Numbered from the stretch's first letter, positions 7,592-16,600 are shown. The stretch is 64,000 nt of DNA from Bacteroidota bacterium (GCA_026391675.1 JAPLDQ010000011.1:124001-188000); one strand, 5' to 3'. Notes: generated from the sequence alone by a model not told the origin. Numbers and translations are program-made.

Positions 7592-9448
7592 CTATTCAAT
7601 TATAAATTTACCATAAGCAGTTTCCCGATGCAAATTTTCTATGCTGAAAAAGTACAGACCCGGTTTTTGCATCTTCATATCAATACTAATATACTGAGAT
7701 GATATTTTATCTTGTTGATATACAATTTCTCCCAGTAAATTGTAAACGGTTAAATGATGAATTTCATAATCTTTATCGAAAAATTCTATATTAATTATAT
7801 CTTTTGCAGGATTTGGAAATACCTTTACAGCAGATAATTGCGCTGAATTTTCTGAAATACCTGTTGCAGGATGGTTCAATCTGAATTTACAGTTGAATGT
7901 AATAGAATCGTACATATCATTGGGAATATCAACTTCGATGTGTAGTATATTTTTACTGTCAAATTGCTCCAATGCATTTATTACCAGATTGTATGCAGCT
8001 GAAGCACTTAAGGTTTGAAAGTTTGAGATATTAGAACAACTGGCAGGCAAATCAACAGTAGTATAAATCCGTGTATTGCTAAAGTGGAATTTATCCCAAA
8101 CAGGGAAATAGGCTTCATACACATCAGGTTTGTGAAAACTGAGGTTAATATCCAGTGTCGTTGGGTTGATAGAATCCAGTGTGGTATGGCAGATGTTCAG
8201 CTGGCTGGAATAATTGTTGGCATATGGATTAAATTTAGGATCTCCGAAATAAATACGGTTGGCTTTACCTCCCAGCATTGATCTTGCTCCGGAATAGGTA
8301 GTCGGATTAAATGTTCCGGATGCCAATATATCATCATCATAAATTGAACCTCCCTGCTGGTATATCTTCAGATTGGGTCTGTTTCCCAGAAATCCCATCA
8401 CCACACCATCTATGGTTCTTTTTTGGATATCGCCCAGGGGTTCGTGATATAAAAAGGCATTATACACTTCTTCAGCCTGATCGTTGGCATTATTGGCACC
8501 GCAAGGTGCAAAATAGCCTGTAATTCCAGTCTTGAGAATAGAAAGTGCAAAGCTGAAAGTATCGCTCATGGTGTAATATTTTATCAAACCCTGAGTATTA
8601 CCGAAAGTGGCCATGATATCACTTTCTACCATTACTCTTTTGGGTTCACCCGAATGGCAGGCACCGTTGAAAGCTACAGCGGGGTAGAGGTTGAGTGCAC
8701 CGATATGATTGCTTTTCAATCCTACACGGGCATAAGCCGGATTTTCAATTTTAGTACTGTCGTAATTCCAAACCGGTGGATTGGGTGTTGAATTCCCTCC
8801 GTCGAAAAGCCATAACATGTGCGGATCACCGTTATGGCCGATATCCAGTAGCTTATTGTTCGACATATATGCCGTGTTGGCCAGAAAAAAGTTAATCCCT
8901 GACGCGGAATCGCTAGTTTCGAGGTAAATGTTGGAAACGGAAGCCGGGTTAAGATATTTAATATAATCACTGGCAGTATGATACACAAAATTGATGGAAG
9001 AAGCTGCATACCCTGCAACTTTGAGTGGATAATTCTGAATGTTATTGTTTTCTGCTAGGATTATTTTGTTGACAAAATTTAGCGCATCAGTTGCTGTTGC
9101 ACCAGTGATGAAACCATAGGAGAAATCGCTGAAGGGATCATTGTCGAGATTGGTACTCATCATCAGGAACTGGCGGATGAAATTGATATGCAATTGTATG
9201 GGTTTAATAACAACGGCTACATATCTGGGTTGTATGCTTATTAGAGCAGGAAGTATGTTATTAACGCTATCAGGATTAAAAACAATAATCTGGGCATTAC
9301 GGTAAGTAGCCAGTGTCTGAGCTGCCTGGTAAAAAGGATCTGTACTGCCAACTGTTGATAGTACTATATATGTGTTATTCTGTGCATCTGCTTTGTTCGC
9401 CGGAAGTAAATACAGCAAAACAAAAAATACAATAATAATTTTTTTCAT
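7592..9448 (-). CDS. Gingipain-like (clan CD) putative cysteine peptidase with T9SS type-A sorting domain
   Basis: 618 residues with a signal peptide (1-22, ending ADAQ). The central part contains DIGHNGDPH (His205, Gly207) and, 59 residues on, AFNGACHSGEPKR (Cys264). A His-Gly motif followed by a Cys after a hydrophobic strand is the catalytic arrangement of clan CD peptidases, including the C25 gingipains exported by the same T9SS route. The order and spacing are suggestive but I cannot prove the fold. The C-terminus has a T9SS type-A domain (VKVFPNPAKD, NLLGEIVYQ, GLYFFSIENL). It is first in a two-gene unit with the propeller protein. An unusually good Shine-Dalgarno site precedes the start. 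Confidence 0.72.
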   Translation of the reverse strand: MKKIIIVFFVLLYLLPANKADAQNNTYIVLSTVGSTDPFYQAAQTLATYRNAQIIVFNPDSVNNILPALISIQPRYVAVVIKPIQLHINFIRQFLMMSTNLDNDPFSDFSYGFITGATATDALNFVNKIILAENNNIQNYPLKVAGYAASSINFVYHTASDYIKYLNPASVSNIYLETSDSASGINFFLANTAYMSNNKLLDIGHNGDPHMLWLFDGGNSTPNPPVWNYDSTKIENPAYARVGLKSNHIGALNLYPAVAFNGACHSGEPKRVMVESDIMATFGNTQGLIKYYTMSDTFSFALSILKTGITGYFAPCGANNANDQAEEVYNAFLYHEPLGDIQKRTIDGVVMGFLGNRPNLKIYQQGGSIYDDDILASGTFNPTTYSGARSMLGGKANRIYFGDPKFNPYANNYSSQLNICHTTLDSINPTTLDINLSFHKPDVYEAYFPVWDKFHFSNTRIYTTVDLPASCSNISNFQTLSASAAYNLVINALEQFDSKNILHIEVDIPNDMYDSITFNCKFRLNHPATGISENSAQLSAVKVFPNPAKDIINIEFFDKDYEIHHLTVYNLLGEIVYQQDKISSQYISIDMKMQKPGLYFFSIENLHRETAYGKFIIE

Positions 9449-9456
9449 ATTTAATT

Positions 9457-9482
9457 CCTCCTTTTAATCCAGAACAAATATA
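9457..9482 (-). promoter_or_regulatory. Promoter -7 element and strong RBS of the gingipain-like gene
   Basis: On the minus strand, TATATTTG (9475-9482) matches the Bacteroidota -7 consensus TAnnTTTG, and AGGAGG (9457-9462) lies nine bases before the ATG at 9448. A full Shine-Dalgarno sequence is rare in this window. No TTG at the proper -33 distance was found. Confidence 0.5.
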
Positions 9483-9530
9483 AAAATTTTTATTTCAATG
9501 TGTTGAAATTTATTTTTTTAATTTTATCGT

Positions 9531-9559
9531 AAAAAAATCCTTTCAGTTATTAGCTGAAA
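9531..9559 (-). terminator. Rho-independent terminator of the cyd operon
   Basis: On the minus strand the hairpin CTGAAA / TTTCAG pairing (arms 9541-9546 and 9554-9559) starts nine bases after the cydB stop and is followed by a run of seven T (9531-9537 read as A on the plus strand). Confidence 0.65.
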
Positions 9560-9567
9560 ATTTTCAA

Positions 9568-10740
9568 CTAATATACATGGGTTTCAGATTTGATTTCTTC
9601 TATATCAGTTTTTTTATTATCTATTGAACGCCAGGCATACCAGATGTAAGCTATAACGAAAGGAACTATTAATGATACATAACTCATGATAGTTAATGTA
9701 TAATGACTTGATGAACTGTTCTCTATGGTTAATGAACTTTGCAAATCGAAAGTTGACGGATAATAAGCTGTATGATTTAATCCTGCAAGTAGAAAAAGTG
9801 AAAAAACAGTTATTATAGTACCAATACCAGTTAACCAGATTCCTTTATTACTGCATTTTACAAAGCAGGTAAGCGGACGGATAATACCGGTTAAAACCAT
9901 TAAAACGCCCAGTAAAAATAGTATTGCAACCAAAGGCATGGCCAGTAAATTATGCAGGTATTTGTATGGTTCAATAAAAACTGCTTTTGAGACAGGATTT
10001 ACTGCAAATCCGTTTGAAAACAATAACCAGATTGTAAATACCAGAAAGAAAACTACAAAAGGAATGGCATTAAATAGCAATTGTTTTTTAAGTCTTTCCA
10101 TTATTTCAGTGTTTTTTACTCTGTTCATGAAATAAAGTAATGCCAATACCCTTGACAGAAAGAAAACAGCTAATCCCAATGAAAGATTTTGCAGGCTTAA
10201 TGCTGCCTCCAGGCCATGTGCCACCCCTTTCCATTCAGAAATAACAGGCATTAAGTTTCCGGTTAATCTTGTTATATTCATTTTATCTACCGAAAAAGCT
10301 GAGCCTGTGAAAAAAGTGGCAACAGCAGTACCTATTAATACAGTTCCAAGTAAACCATTAATAAATAATAATGATTCATAGCCTCTTTTTCCTAAAAAAT
10401 TATTTGGTTTTGAACGGTATTCATAGGAAACAGCCTGTACTACAAAAGCAATTAAAATTAACATCCATACCCAGTAAGCACCGCCAAAACTTGTGGAATA
10501 AAACAAAGGAAATGATGCAAAAAATGCACCTCCAAAAGTTACCAGCGTTGTAAATGTTAAATCCCACTTTCTGCCCAGAATATTGACCAGCAAAGTGCGT
10601 TCATCTTCAGTTTTTCCAAGTGTATAAATCAATGTTTGTCCACCCTGAACAAACATCAAAAAAACAAGAACTGCGCCTAAAAGGGATACTATTATCCACC
10701 AGTATTCCTGCAATGTGATTTGTGAAAATGTTTCGAACAT
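9568..10740 (-). CDS. cydB: Cytochrome bd quinol oxidase subunit II
   Basis: The 390-residue integral membrane protein, with about nine hydrophobic segments, follows cydA by 22 bases. It begins with the usual short periplasmic stretch and helix (EYWWIIVSLLGAVLVFLMFVQGG), and shows EYRSKPNNFLGKRGYE in the first cytoplasmic loop and the ILF..G helices of CydB. CydB pairs with CydA to form the high-affinity oxidase that reduces oxygen to water with quinol electrons and helps anaerobes and microaerophiles remove traces of oxygen. The last residues are charged and cytoplasmic. Expression should follow the shared operon promoter upstream of 12542. Confidence 0.95.
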   Translation of the reverse strand: MFETFSQITLQEYWWIIVSLLGAVLVFLMFVQGGQTLIYTLGKTEDERTLLVNILGRKWDLTFTTLVTFGGAFFASFPLFYSTSFGGAYWVWMLILIAFVVQAVSYEYRSKPNNFLGKRGYESLLFINGLLGTVLIGTAVATFFTGSAFSVDKMNITRLTGNLMPVISEWKGVAHGLEAALSLQNLSLGLAVFFLSRVLALLYFMNRVKNTEIMERLKKQLLFNAIPFVVFFLVFTIWLLFSNGFAVNPVSKAVFIEPYKYLHNLLAMPLVAILFLLGVLMVLTGIIRPLTCFVKCSNKGIWLTGIGTIITVFSLFLLAGLNHTAYYPSTFDLQSSLTIENSSSSHYTLTIMSYVSLIVPFVIAYIWYAWRSIDNKKTDIEEIKSETHVY

Positions 10741-10762
10741 ATTATATAGATTTGAAAATGAA

Positions 10763-12325
10763 TTAATTTGATGATTTTAAAGTATTCTCAGTTTCTGGCC
10801 CTTTTTTAATCTGAGAGATCATAATCTTAATCTCAGCTATCAATAAGGTGGTGAAAACGACAAAGAATAGCCAGAATGTAATTTGAACCGAAGAGGATTT
10901 GATTTGAGAAACTGCAGCAATTGTTGGTAAAATATCCTGAATTACCCAAGGTTGACGTCCTACTTCTGCTACTACCCAGCCTAATTCGGAAGCAATATAA
11001 GCCAAAGGAATTGACCAGAGGGCAGTATATAAAATAAAGCGTTTCTTTTCTAATATATCTTTGCGGATTAAAATAAAAACTACCAGAAATAAAGCAAGAA
11101 AATGTAAACCTAAGAAAACCATAATACGGAATGAATAAAAAGTGGTGGGAACACTTGGAATTAATTCATTTAAATCTCGATTAGCATAATATCCATAACC
11201 AAAATGTGCATAATTTTCATTAAATCTTTTAAGTGCGACACTTGCAAGGCTATCGTTACCGCTTTTTTTAGCCATTTTATATTCAGCAAGTGAGTTTATG
11301 GCTATTTTCCCTTTTTCGCTTCTTTCTTTATAAGATAATATATTGTGTTCTTTATTCCCTTTAACCAGGTCGTAAATGCCAGGAACATAAGCATTAGGAT
11401 TGAGAAAAGCCATATATGAAAGCATATTTGGAATTTCTACCTTGAAAACAAAATCCTGCTTTTTAGGGTCGGTTTCTTTTGCATCTTTTTGTAAAAAACC
11501 AATAGCAGCAAGCGGTGCATTCTGTTTTCCATCATACAGATTTTCCATGGCGGCAAATTTCATGGGTTGATATGTTGCCATATTCCTGGCTGATCCATCA
11601 CCGGTAAAAATTGTTAAAACTGATGCAGCAAGCCCAAATATAGCAGCTATTTTCATGCTCTTTTTTGCAAATAATTGCTCTCTTCTTTTTATTAAATACC
11701 AGGCACTTACACCAATTACAAAAACGGCAGCCAATACATAAGCGGAAAGAACGGTATGTAAAAATTTATTGATGGCAATTGGCGAAAATACTACTTCCCA
11801 GAAGTTTTGCATTTCATTACGTGCAGTATCGGGATTGAATTTCATCCCTGCGGGATACTGCATCCATGCATTTGCTACTAAAATCCATAAGGCCGAAAGA
11901 TTAGAGCCTATAGCTACCAGCCAGGTAGAAAGTAAATGGAATTTCTTACTGACCTTATTCCAGCCAAAAAACATAACTGCAATAAAAGTACTTTCTAAAA
12001 AGAAAGCCATAATACCTTCAATTGCAAGCGGAGCTCCAAAAATATCACCTACAAACCAGGAATAATTCGACCAGTTGGTGCCAAATTCAAATTCAAGGAT
12101 AATTCCTGTAGCCACACCAATTGCAAAGTTTATTCCAAAAAGTGTCATCCAGAATTTAGTAATACGCTTCCATTCAGGATTACCGGTTCGCACATAAAGC
12201 GTTTCCATGAAGGCAATAATGAAAGAAAGTCCTAAGGTTAAAGGTACGAATAACCAGTGATACATGGCGGTTAGCGCAAATTGTGCCCTTGACCAGTCAA
12301 CCAGTGAGAAATCAACATTTTCCAT
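10763..12325 (-). CDS. cydA: Cytochrome bd quinol oxidase subunit I
   Basis: 520 residues, close to E. coli CydA (522). The N-terminus RAQFALTAMYHWLFVPLTLGLS carries the haem-ligand His (His23), an internal segment has NKFLHTVLSAY with the second His ligand, and SFRIMVFLG holds the Met ligand of haem b558. The GRQPW signature (EVGRQPWVIQ) is intact. A long hydrophilic stretch between about 245 and 390 is the quinol-binding Q-loop; its size points to the long-loop class. It oxidises menaquinol and reduces oxygen with haems b558, b595 and d. It lies seven bases after the DUF4492 gene and 22 before cydB, so the three form one operon. Confidence 0.96.
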   Translation of the reverse strand: MENVDFSLVDWSRAQFALTAMYHWLFVPLTLGLSFIIAFMETLYVRTGNPEWKRITKFWMTLFGINFAIGVATGIILEFEFGTNWSNYSWFVGDIFGAPLAIEGIMAFFLESTFIAVMFFGWNKVSKKFHLLSTWLVAIGSNLSALWILVANAWMQYPAGMKFNPDTARNEMQNFWEVVFSPIAINKFLHTVLSAYVLAAVFVIGVSAWYLIKRREQLFAKKSMKIAAIFGLAASVLTIFTGDGSARNMATYQPMKFAAMENLYDGKQNAPLAAIGFLQKDAKETDPKKQDFVFKVEIPNMLSYMAFLNPNAYVPGIYDLVKGNKEHNILSYKERSEKGKIAINSLAEYKMAKKSGNDSLASVALKRFNENYAHFGYGYYANRDLNELIPSVPTTFYSFRIMVFLGLHFLALFLVVFILIRKDILEKKRFILYTALWSIPLAYIASELGWVVAEVGRQPWVIQDILPTIAAVSQIKSSSVQITFWLFFVVFTTLLIAEIKIMISQIKKGPETENTLKSSN

Positions 12326-12332
12326 AAAAATC

Positions 12333-12542
12333 TTATTTAGTTAATTGTTTTATTACGTAATTACTTCGTTCTTCTTCAGTCTTAAATTTCGATTTTAAAA
12401 AATCGGGGAAAAAGAATAATTTCAGCACAACAAAAATTATGATAAGTTTAATGATAATAATTAACCATAGTTTTTTGCCTATGGTCATACTTCTAAACCC
12501 TTGATAATAGAATTGATATACAGATTTTAAAAGTCGGAGCAT
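12333..12542 (-). CDS. DUF4492 small membrane protein of the cyd operon
   Basis: A 69-residue protein with a basic amphipathic N-terminus (YQFYYQGFRSMTIGKKLW), one transmembrane helix (about 27-46, LIIIIKLIIIFVVLKLFFF) and a charged C-terminal tail. Its position directly ahead of cydA and its sequence match DUF4492, a family found in Bacteroidota cyd operons. A role as a small accessory subunit of the oxidase, comparable with CydX in proteobacteria, is an inference from size, topology and context. Confidence 0.82.
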   Translation of the reverse strand: MLRLLKSVYQFYYQGFRSMTIGKKLWLIIIIKLIIIFVVLKLFFFPDFLKSKFKTEEERSNYVIKQLTK

Positions 12543-12607
12543 TTTATTGGAATCATTTTTTATTGTGAAATAGATAACATTATATAAAATGAAAGGTTCA
12601 GCATGGT

Positions 12608-12627
12608 AATGTGATTCTTGTCACATT
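12608..12627. promoter_or_regulatory. CRP/FNR-family operator upstream of the cyd operon
   Basis: AATGTGATTCTTGTCACATT is a perfect inverted repeat (arms of seven) with a six-base spacer and fits the CRP-type consensus TGTGA-N6-TCACA exactly. It is centred about 75 bases before the first codon of the operon. Bacteroidota use Crp/Fnr-family proteins for redox control, so a regulator of this family probably controls cydAB; which one is unknown. Confidence 0.7.
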
Positions 12628-12719
12628 TTGCGTTTTTTATTTGCAAAAGACAGGATATCAGGAAGAAAAAAATCCTAAAGATTTGAAAAATTTATTATTA
12701 AAAATGCTGATATTTATGT

Positions 12720-13382
12720 TTACAAACCTGATTTGAAAAATTTCTTAGACCACATTTGTTTTTTTTCATTGGTAATTACAATAAAATAAGCGCCTTCAGC
12801 CAGATTGTCTATGTCAATAGCTGTTTTCCCATTGATATCAGTTATTGTTTTTATTTTTTGTCCGAAAACAGAAAAAATATCAATGTTGAATTTTTCGTAA
12901 GGATGTGATATTATATCGACAAAAATTTCATTTCCTGAAGGATTAGGATAAATACTAAAATCATTTTCTGATTTTTCAAATGAATTAATTCCTGTTATGT
13001 TATATACAGTAAAGAATATTGTATCAATATCGCTGATAGATGAATTTTGCGGATCATAAATATGATAATAGAGTTCATAAGTTCCTGTTTCTAGTTTTCC
13101 GATTGTTATCGTATCAGTGGAATGGCAGATATATGCCATCATTCCTAAAATGTGTCCTGCATTAATGGAAATTGTATTTCCTGTAATAGTAACGGACGAA
13201 CTGCTAAGCAAACAGCCTCCACTTGGAAAATAAGCGGAACATATAATTTTTACACTATCAATAGTAGTCGGATTCGCAGGAATTATCTTTAGACTGTCTA
13301 TTATAGGAAGCTGCGCTGCTGAGCGAAAGCAGAACAGCAACATTATCAATGCAATTGAAATTTTATTCTGATTTAATTTCAT
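12720..13382 (-). CDS. Small secreted protein with T9SS type-A sorting domain
   Basis: A 220-residue product with a signal peptide (about 1-23, ending RSAAQ) and a middle region of about 110 residues that I do not recognise. It contains three cysteines (residues 49, 57 and 86) and looks like a beta-sandwich (IIDSLKIIPANPTTIDSVKI, ETGTYELYYHIYD). The end is a T9SS type-A domain (FSIYPNPSGNE, VFGQKIKTI, AEGAYFIVI, KKF). It is therefore exported and attached at the cell surface. It is a single gene with an AT-rich gap on both sides. Confidence 0.75.
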   Translation of the reverse strand: MKLNQNKISIALIMLLFCFRSAAQLPIIDSLKIIPANPTTIDSVKIICSAYFPSGGCLLSSSSVTITGNTISINAGHILGMMAYICHSTDTITIGKLETGTYELYYHIYDPQNSSISDIDTIFFTVYNITGINSFEKSENDFSIYPNPSGNEIFVDIISHPYEKFNIDIFSVFGQKIKTITDINGKTAIDIDNLAEGAYFIVITNEKKQMWSKKFFKSGL

Positions 13383-13469
13383 CGTTAATAAATTTTATCT
13401 TTTACAAAAAAAATAATGGCCAAATTCAATTAATGGTAAGTAAAGAAGTACCCTGAAATCAGTTTTATC

Positions 13470-13673
13470 TTAGTTATTTTTCTTCATTTTGCTTATCCAC
13501 AAATACAATGTCCAGCATACAGTAATAACAAAAAGTATAATAACCGGAATGTAGTATTCACCAAAAAAACGGTGGAAATAACCCCCGATTAGCACATAAA
13601 CGGAAGCCAGGCTTAATTTAAAAACTATAAATTCAGCATTTGACCACGTTGTTGTTTTTTTAAAAAAGTTCAT
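13470..13673 (-). CDS. Small membrane protein of unknown function
   Basis: 67 residues with two hydrophobic segments (about 17-35, VFKLSLASVYVLIGGYF, and 42-59, YIPVIILFVITVCWTLYLW) joined by a short loop (HRFFGEYY) and a basic C-terminus (KMKKNN). I do not recognise a family. A TATGTTTG -7 element lies 36 bases upstream. It is divergent from the complex I operon across a region that contains an FNR-type palindrome, so it could share that control. The coding frame is supported by its membrane-like composition and clean start; no homologue is known to me. Confidence 0.6.
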   Translation of the reverse strand: MNFFKKTTTWSNAEFIVFKLSLASVYVLIGGYFHRFFGEYYIPVIILFVITVCWTLYLWISKMKKNN

Positions 13674-13708
13674 GGCTTTAAATTTTTACTTATTATTTTT
13701 TAATATTT

Positions 13709-13716
13709 CAAACATA
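13709..13716 (-). promoter_or_regulatory. -7 promoter element of the 67-residue membrane protein gene
   Basis: The minus strand reads TATGTTTG, an exact match to TAnnTTTG, 36 bases before the start codon. No well-spaced TTG upstream. Confidence 0.4.
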
Positions 13717-13900
13717 GTTTTCATTAAAGCAAACTATTAAAAACAAAACAAATTCATATACAAAATTACATCAAATCAAGACTGAAATCATATATTTTAT
13801 TAAGATTTTAATTTCTCTGCCTTAGATCGTTTTCATGATTTGAGGCAGGAAAATAAATTATGGTTTAAAGACTTTTAATTACATACATTAGCGCAAATTA

Positions 13901-13914
13901 TTGATATTTATCAA
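13901..13914. promoter_or_regulatory. FNR-type operator upstream of the complex I operon
   Basis: TTGATATTTATCAA is an exact match to the FNR half-sites TTGAT-N4-ATCAA. It is centred about 95 bases before the predicted nuo start site, near a position used by class I activators, and also faces the divergent gene at 13673. Since FNR-like sites and AT-rich DNA can coincide, the match is suggestive rather than proven. Confidence 0.6.
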
Positions 13915-13968
13915 CCATATTTTGACAAATACTAGAAATACATAAGCTAAATTACGACTTTAACAGCC

Positions 13969-13998
13969 TTGGTATATTAATATTTTTTTCTAATATTG
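13969..13998 (+). promoter_or_regulatory. Promoter of the nuo operon
   Basis: TTG (13969-13971), a 19-base spacer and TAATATTG (13991-13998; seven of eight with TAnnTTTG) fit the Bacteroidota primary sigma consensus. The predicted transcript begins near 14004, about 30 bases before the nuoA ATG. The rest of the 361-base gap 13674-14034 holds only the FNR-type palindrome and the divergent -7 element. Confidence 0.6.
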
Positions 13999-14034
13999 CA
14001 GATTATTAAAATCATTCATTATACTATAATTATT

Positions 14035-14385
14035 ATGACTAGTGAAAGTTTAATTCTGTTTTTTATTGTAGCGGTTGTATTAGTAGGGGGAGCATTAATT
14101 TTTTCAAGTTTGGTTCCACCCCGTTCCTTTAACCCTCAAAAATCCGAACCTTACGAATGCGGAATTCCAACACAAGGTAAAACCTGGTTGCAGTTTAACG
14201 TTGGTTATTATTTGTTTGCCATCTTATTTCTGGTGTTCGATGTTGAAACTGTATTCCTGTTTCCATGGGCAACTATTATGAAATCGGTTGGAATGGCTGC
14301 ATTTATCGAAATTATTATTTTCTTTTTAATCCTTGGTTTAGGCTTATTGTACGCCTGGAAAAAACATGCTTTGATATGGGAATAA
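14035..14385 (+). CDS. nuoA: NADH-quinone oxidoreductase (complex I) subunit A
   Basis: 116 residues from the ATG at 14035; the in-frame TTG at 13996 lies inside the predicted -7 promoter element and adds a tail unlike NuoA. Three transmembrane helices are visible (about 6-26, 58-80 and 87-108), with the conserved YECGIP loop and [12 protein letters not shown] of the second helix. NuoA is part of the proton-pumping membrane arm next to NuoJ, NuoK and NuoH. First gene of an 11-gene operon. Confidence 0.95.
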   Translation: MTSESLILFFIVAVVLVGGALIFSSLVPPRSFNPQKSEPYECGIPTQGKTWLQFNVGYYLFAILFLVFDVETVFLFPWATIMKSVGMAAFIEIIIFFLILGLGLLYAWKKHALIWE

Positions 14386-14945
14386 AATCAATGAAATATG
14401 AAGATTTTAACGATAATGAAACGTTAGAACTCTTCAAACAAACAGGAGGAAATGTATTTTTTACTACTGTTGATGCAATTGTAAACTGGGGCAGGTCAAA
14501 TTCAATATGGCCTTTAACCTTTGCTACTGCTTGTTGTGGTATCGAAATGATGGCAGCCGGTGCTTCCCGTCATGACTTTGCCCGCTTTGGCATAGAAGTT
14601 TACCGTGCCAGTCCGCGTCAGGCAGATGTTATTGTTGTAGCAGGAACAATTGTAAACAAGATGGCTCCTGTATTAAAACGTTTGTGGGATCAGATGCCGG
14701 AACCAAAATATGTAATTGCTATGGGTGCCTGTGCCATTTCTGGCGGGCCATTTTACTATAATTCATACCATGTTATAAAAGGTGTTGAAAATGTTATTCC
14801 TGTAGATGTTTACATCCCTGGTTGTCCACCACGTCCTGAAGCATTGTTATATGGTGTAATGCAATTACAGCGTAAAATTCAAACAGAAACCATGAGAAAT
14901 CCGCGTAAGCAACCTGATACTTTTGCTGAAGGAGAAAATAAATAG
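14376..14945 (+). CDS. nuoB: Complex I subunit B (cluster N2)
   Basis: 189 residues from the ATG at 14376, overlapping nuoA by ten bases; a second ATG at 14391 would leave a five-base gap and is equally possible. Cysteines for the N2 [4Fe-4S] cluster are all present: the adjacent pair in [11 protein letters not shown], one in MGACAISGG and one in [11 protein letters not shown]. NuoB carries the terminal cluster that reduces the quinone at its interface with NuoD. Longer upstream starts would run through the nuoA reading frame and are rejected. Confidence 0.95.
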   Translation: MGIKSMKYEDFNDNETLELFKQTGGNVFFTTVDAIVNWGRSNSIWPLTFATACCGIEMMAAGASRHDFARFGIEVYRASPRQADVIVVAGTIVNKMAPVLKRLWDQMPEPKYVIAMGACAISGGPFYYNSYHVIKGVENVIPVDVYIPGCPPRPEALLYGVMQLQRKIQTETMRNPRKQPDTFAEGENK

Positions 14946-14971
14946 TTTTAAATTCTTTATACATTAGTAAA

Positions 14972-15430
14972 ATGAATAACGAACAGTTAAAAGAAAGTAT
15001 ACATTCCATTGATTCAAGTTTAAATATAACTGAAGGACCTCAGTATTTAACTATTAATGTTAAACCTGAAGACTTATCAAAAACTGCAGCAATGCTTAAA
15101 AATAATCCTGATTTATCATTCGATTATTTGTTTTGCTTAACCGGAAATGATTTACCGGATGCTTATGCTGTGGTTTATCATTTGGAATCATCAAAACACG
15201 GACATGCATTAGTTCTTAAGGTTACAACAACCGACAGGGAAAATCCGACTGTAGATACCGTTAGCAATTTATGGGAAACTGCTAATTTTCATGAACGTGA
15301 AGTGTATGACCTGGTTGGTATATGTTTTAATAATCATCCTGATATGCGTCGTATATTTCTGGATGAAGAAGATTGGGTTGGCCATCCATTACGTAAAGAT
15401 TATACAGATAATAATATAGTTACAAGATAA
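14972..15430 (+). CDS. nuoC: Complex I subunit C
   Basis: 152 residues with the 30-kDa subunit signature near the end (FHEREVYDLVGICF, PDMRRIFLDEEDW, HPLRKDY). NuoC is a peripheral-arm subunit without cofactors that supports NuoD and the quinone site. It is separate from NuoD here, unlike the fused NuoCD of E. coli. Starts 26 bases after nuoB and ends four bases before nuoD. Confidence 0.95.
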   Translation: MNNEQLKESIHSIDSSLNITEGPQYLTINVKPEDLSKTAAMLKNNPDLSFDYLFCLTGNDLPDAYAVVYHLESSKHGHALVLKVTTTDRENPTVDTVSNLWETANFHEREVYDLVGICFNNHPDMRRIFLDEEDWVGHPLRKDYTDNNIVTR

Positions 15431-15434
15431 TACT

Positions 15435-16559
15435 ATGGAAGATCTTATTATTACAGGTCCCGGTATTCAGGACGAAGAATATATCGTTAATATGGGTCCT
15501 CAGCACCCATCAACACATGGTGTATTACGATTAAAAATTGCACTTAAAGGTGAAACCGTTGAAAGAATTGAACCACATTGTGGCTATATCCATCGTGGTA
15601 TCGAAAAAATGTGCGAAAGATTAACTTATCAGCAAATGATTCACCTTACCGACCGTATGGATTATTTGTCAGCGCATATTAATAACGAAGCTGTTTGCCT
15701 TTTGGTTGAAAATGCTTTACAGATAGAAGTTCCTGAAAGAGTAAAATATATCAGAACCATATTGGATGAGTTAACCCGTTTAGCTTCACATGAGTTATGG
15801 TGGTGTGCATTTGGTATGGATTTAGGTGCATTAACTACATATTTTTACGGCTTACGCGACAGAGAACCTATACTGGACATTTTTGAAGAAACAACAGGTG
15901 CACGTTTATTGCAGAGTTTCAATGTTCCTGGTGGTTTAATGAATGATATTCATCCCAATTTCCAGAAAAGAGTAAAAGAATACATCACTTACTTCAGAAA
16001 AAAATTACCTGAATACGATGAATTGCTTACCGGTAATGTAATTTTACAGGAAAGAACCAGAGACGTAGGTAATTTATCTCTGGAAGATGCAATTTCATGG
16101 GGTGTAACCGGACCATCAGGAAGAGCATCAGGATTTGCCTGTGATGTCAGAAAACATCATCCATACAGTGCTTATGATAAAGTAGATTTCAATGAAATTT
16201 TATATACCAAAGGCGATTCATTCCACAGATATGACGCCAGGGTTAGAGAAATGTGGGAGTCATTGAAAATACTGGAACAATTGATTGATAATATTCCCGA
16301 AGGAGATTACGCTGTTAAAATGAAACCTATTATCAGATTACCTGAAGGTGAATATTACCAACGTGTTGAAGCATGCAGGGGTGAATTTGGCGTTTATATT
16401 TTAAGTACCGGAGATAAATGGCCTTACCGTGCTAAATTCCGTTCACCAAACTTCAGTAACTTATCAGCTATCAACAAAATGGCTGCAGGTTTTAAAATTG
16501 CTGACTTAGTAGCCATCGGAGGTTCATTAGACTTAGTAATACCGGATATTGACAGATAG
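15435..16559 (+). CDS. nuoD: Complex I subunit D (49-kDa)
   Basis: 374 residues. Hallmarks include [15 protein letters not shown] (near residue 20), the [11 protein letters not shown] segment, [11 protein letters not shown], and the C-terminal [14 protein letters not shown] with the Asp-rich end matching the former nickel-site helix of hydrogenases. NuoD forms most of the quinone-binding cavity with NuoB. After this gene the operon jumps directly to nuoH with 41 bases between, so nuoE, nuoF and nuoG are missing from their normal place. Confidence 0.96.
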   Translation: MEDLIITGPGIQDEEYIVNMGPQHPSTHGVLRLKIALKGETVERIEPHCGYIHRGIEKMCERLTYQQMIHLTDRMDYLSAHINNEAVCLLVENALQIEVPERVKYIRTILDELTRLASHELWWCAFGMDLGALTTYFYGLRDREPILDIFEETTGARLLQSFNVPGGLMNDIHPNFQKRVKEYITYFRKKLPEYDELLTGNVILQERTRDVGNLSLEDAISWGVTGPSGRASGFACDVRKHHPYSAYDKVDFNEILYTKGDSFHRYDARVREMWESLKILEQLIDNIPEGDYAVKMKPIIRLPEGEYYQRVEACRGEFGVYILSTGDKWPYRAKFRSPNFSNLSAINKMAAGFKIADLVAIGGSLDLVIPDIDR

Positions 16560-16600
16560 TTTTTCAACTTTTAATTGTATCATTAACAAAAAAAGAGAAA

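Noticed and set aside
14265-14375. Longer nuoB starting with a TTG at 14265
   Set aside because: This would place 37 residues that overlap the nuoA frame and do not resemble NuoB; the ATG at 14376 or 14391 gives the normal N-terminus.
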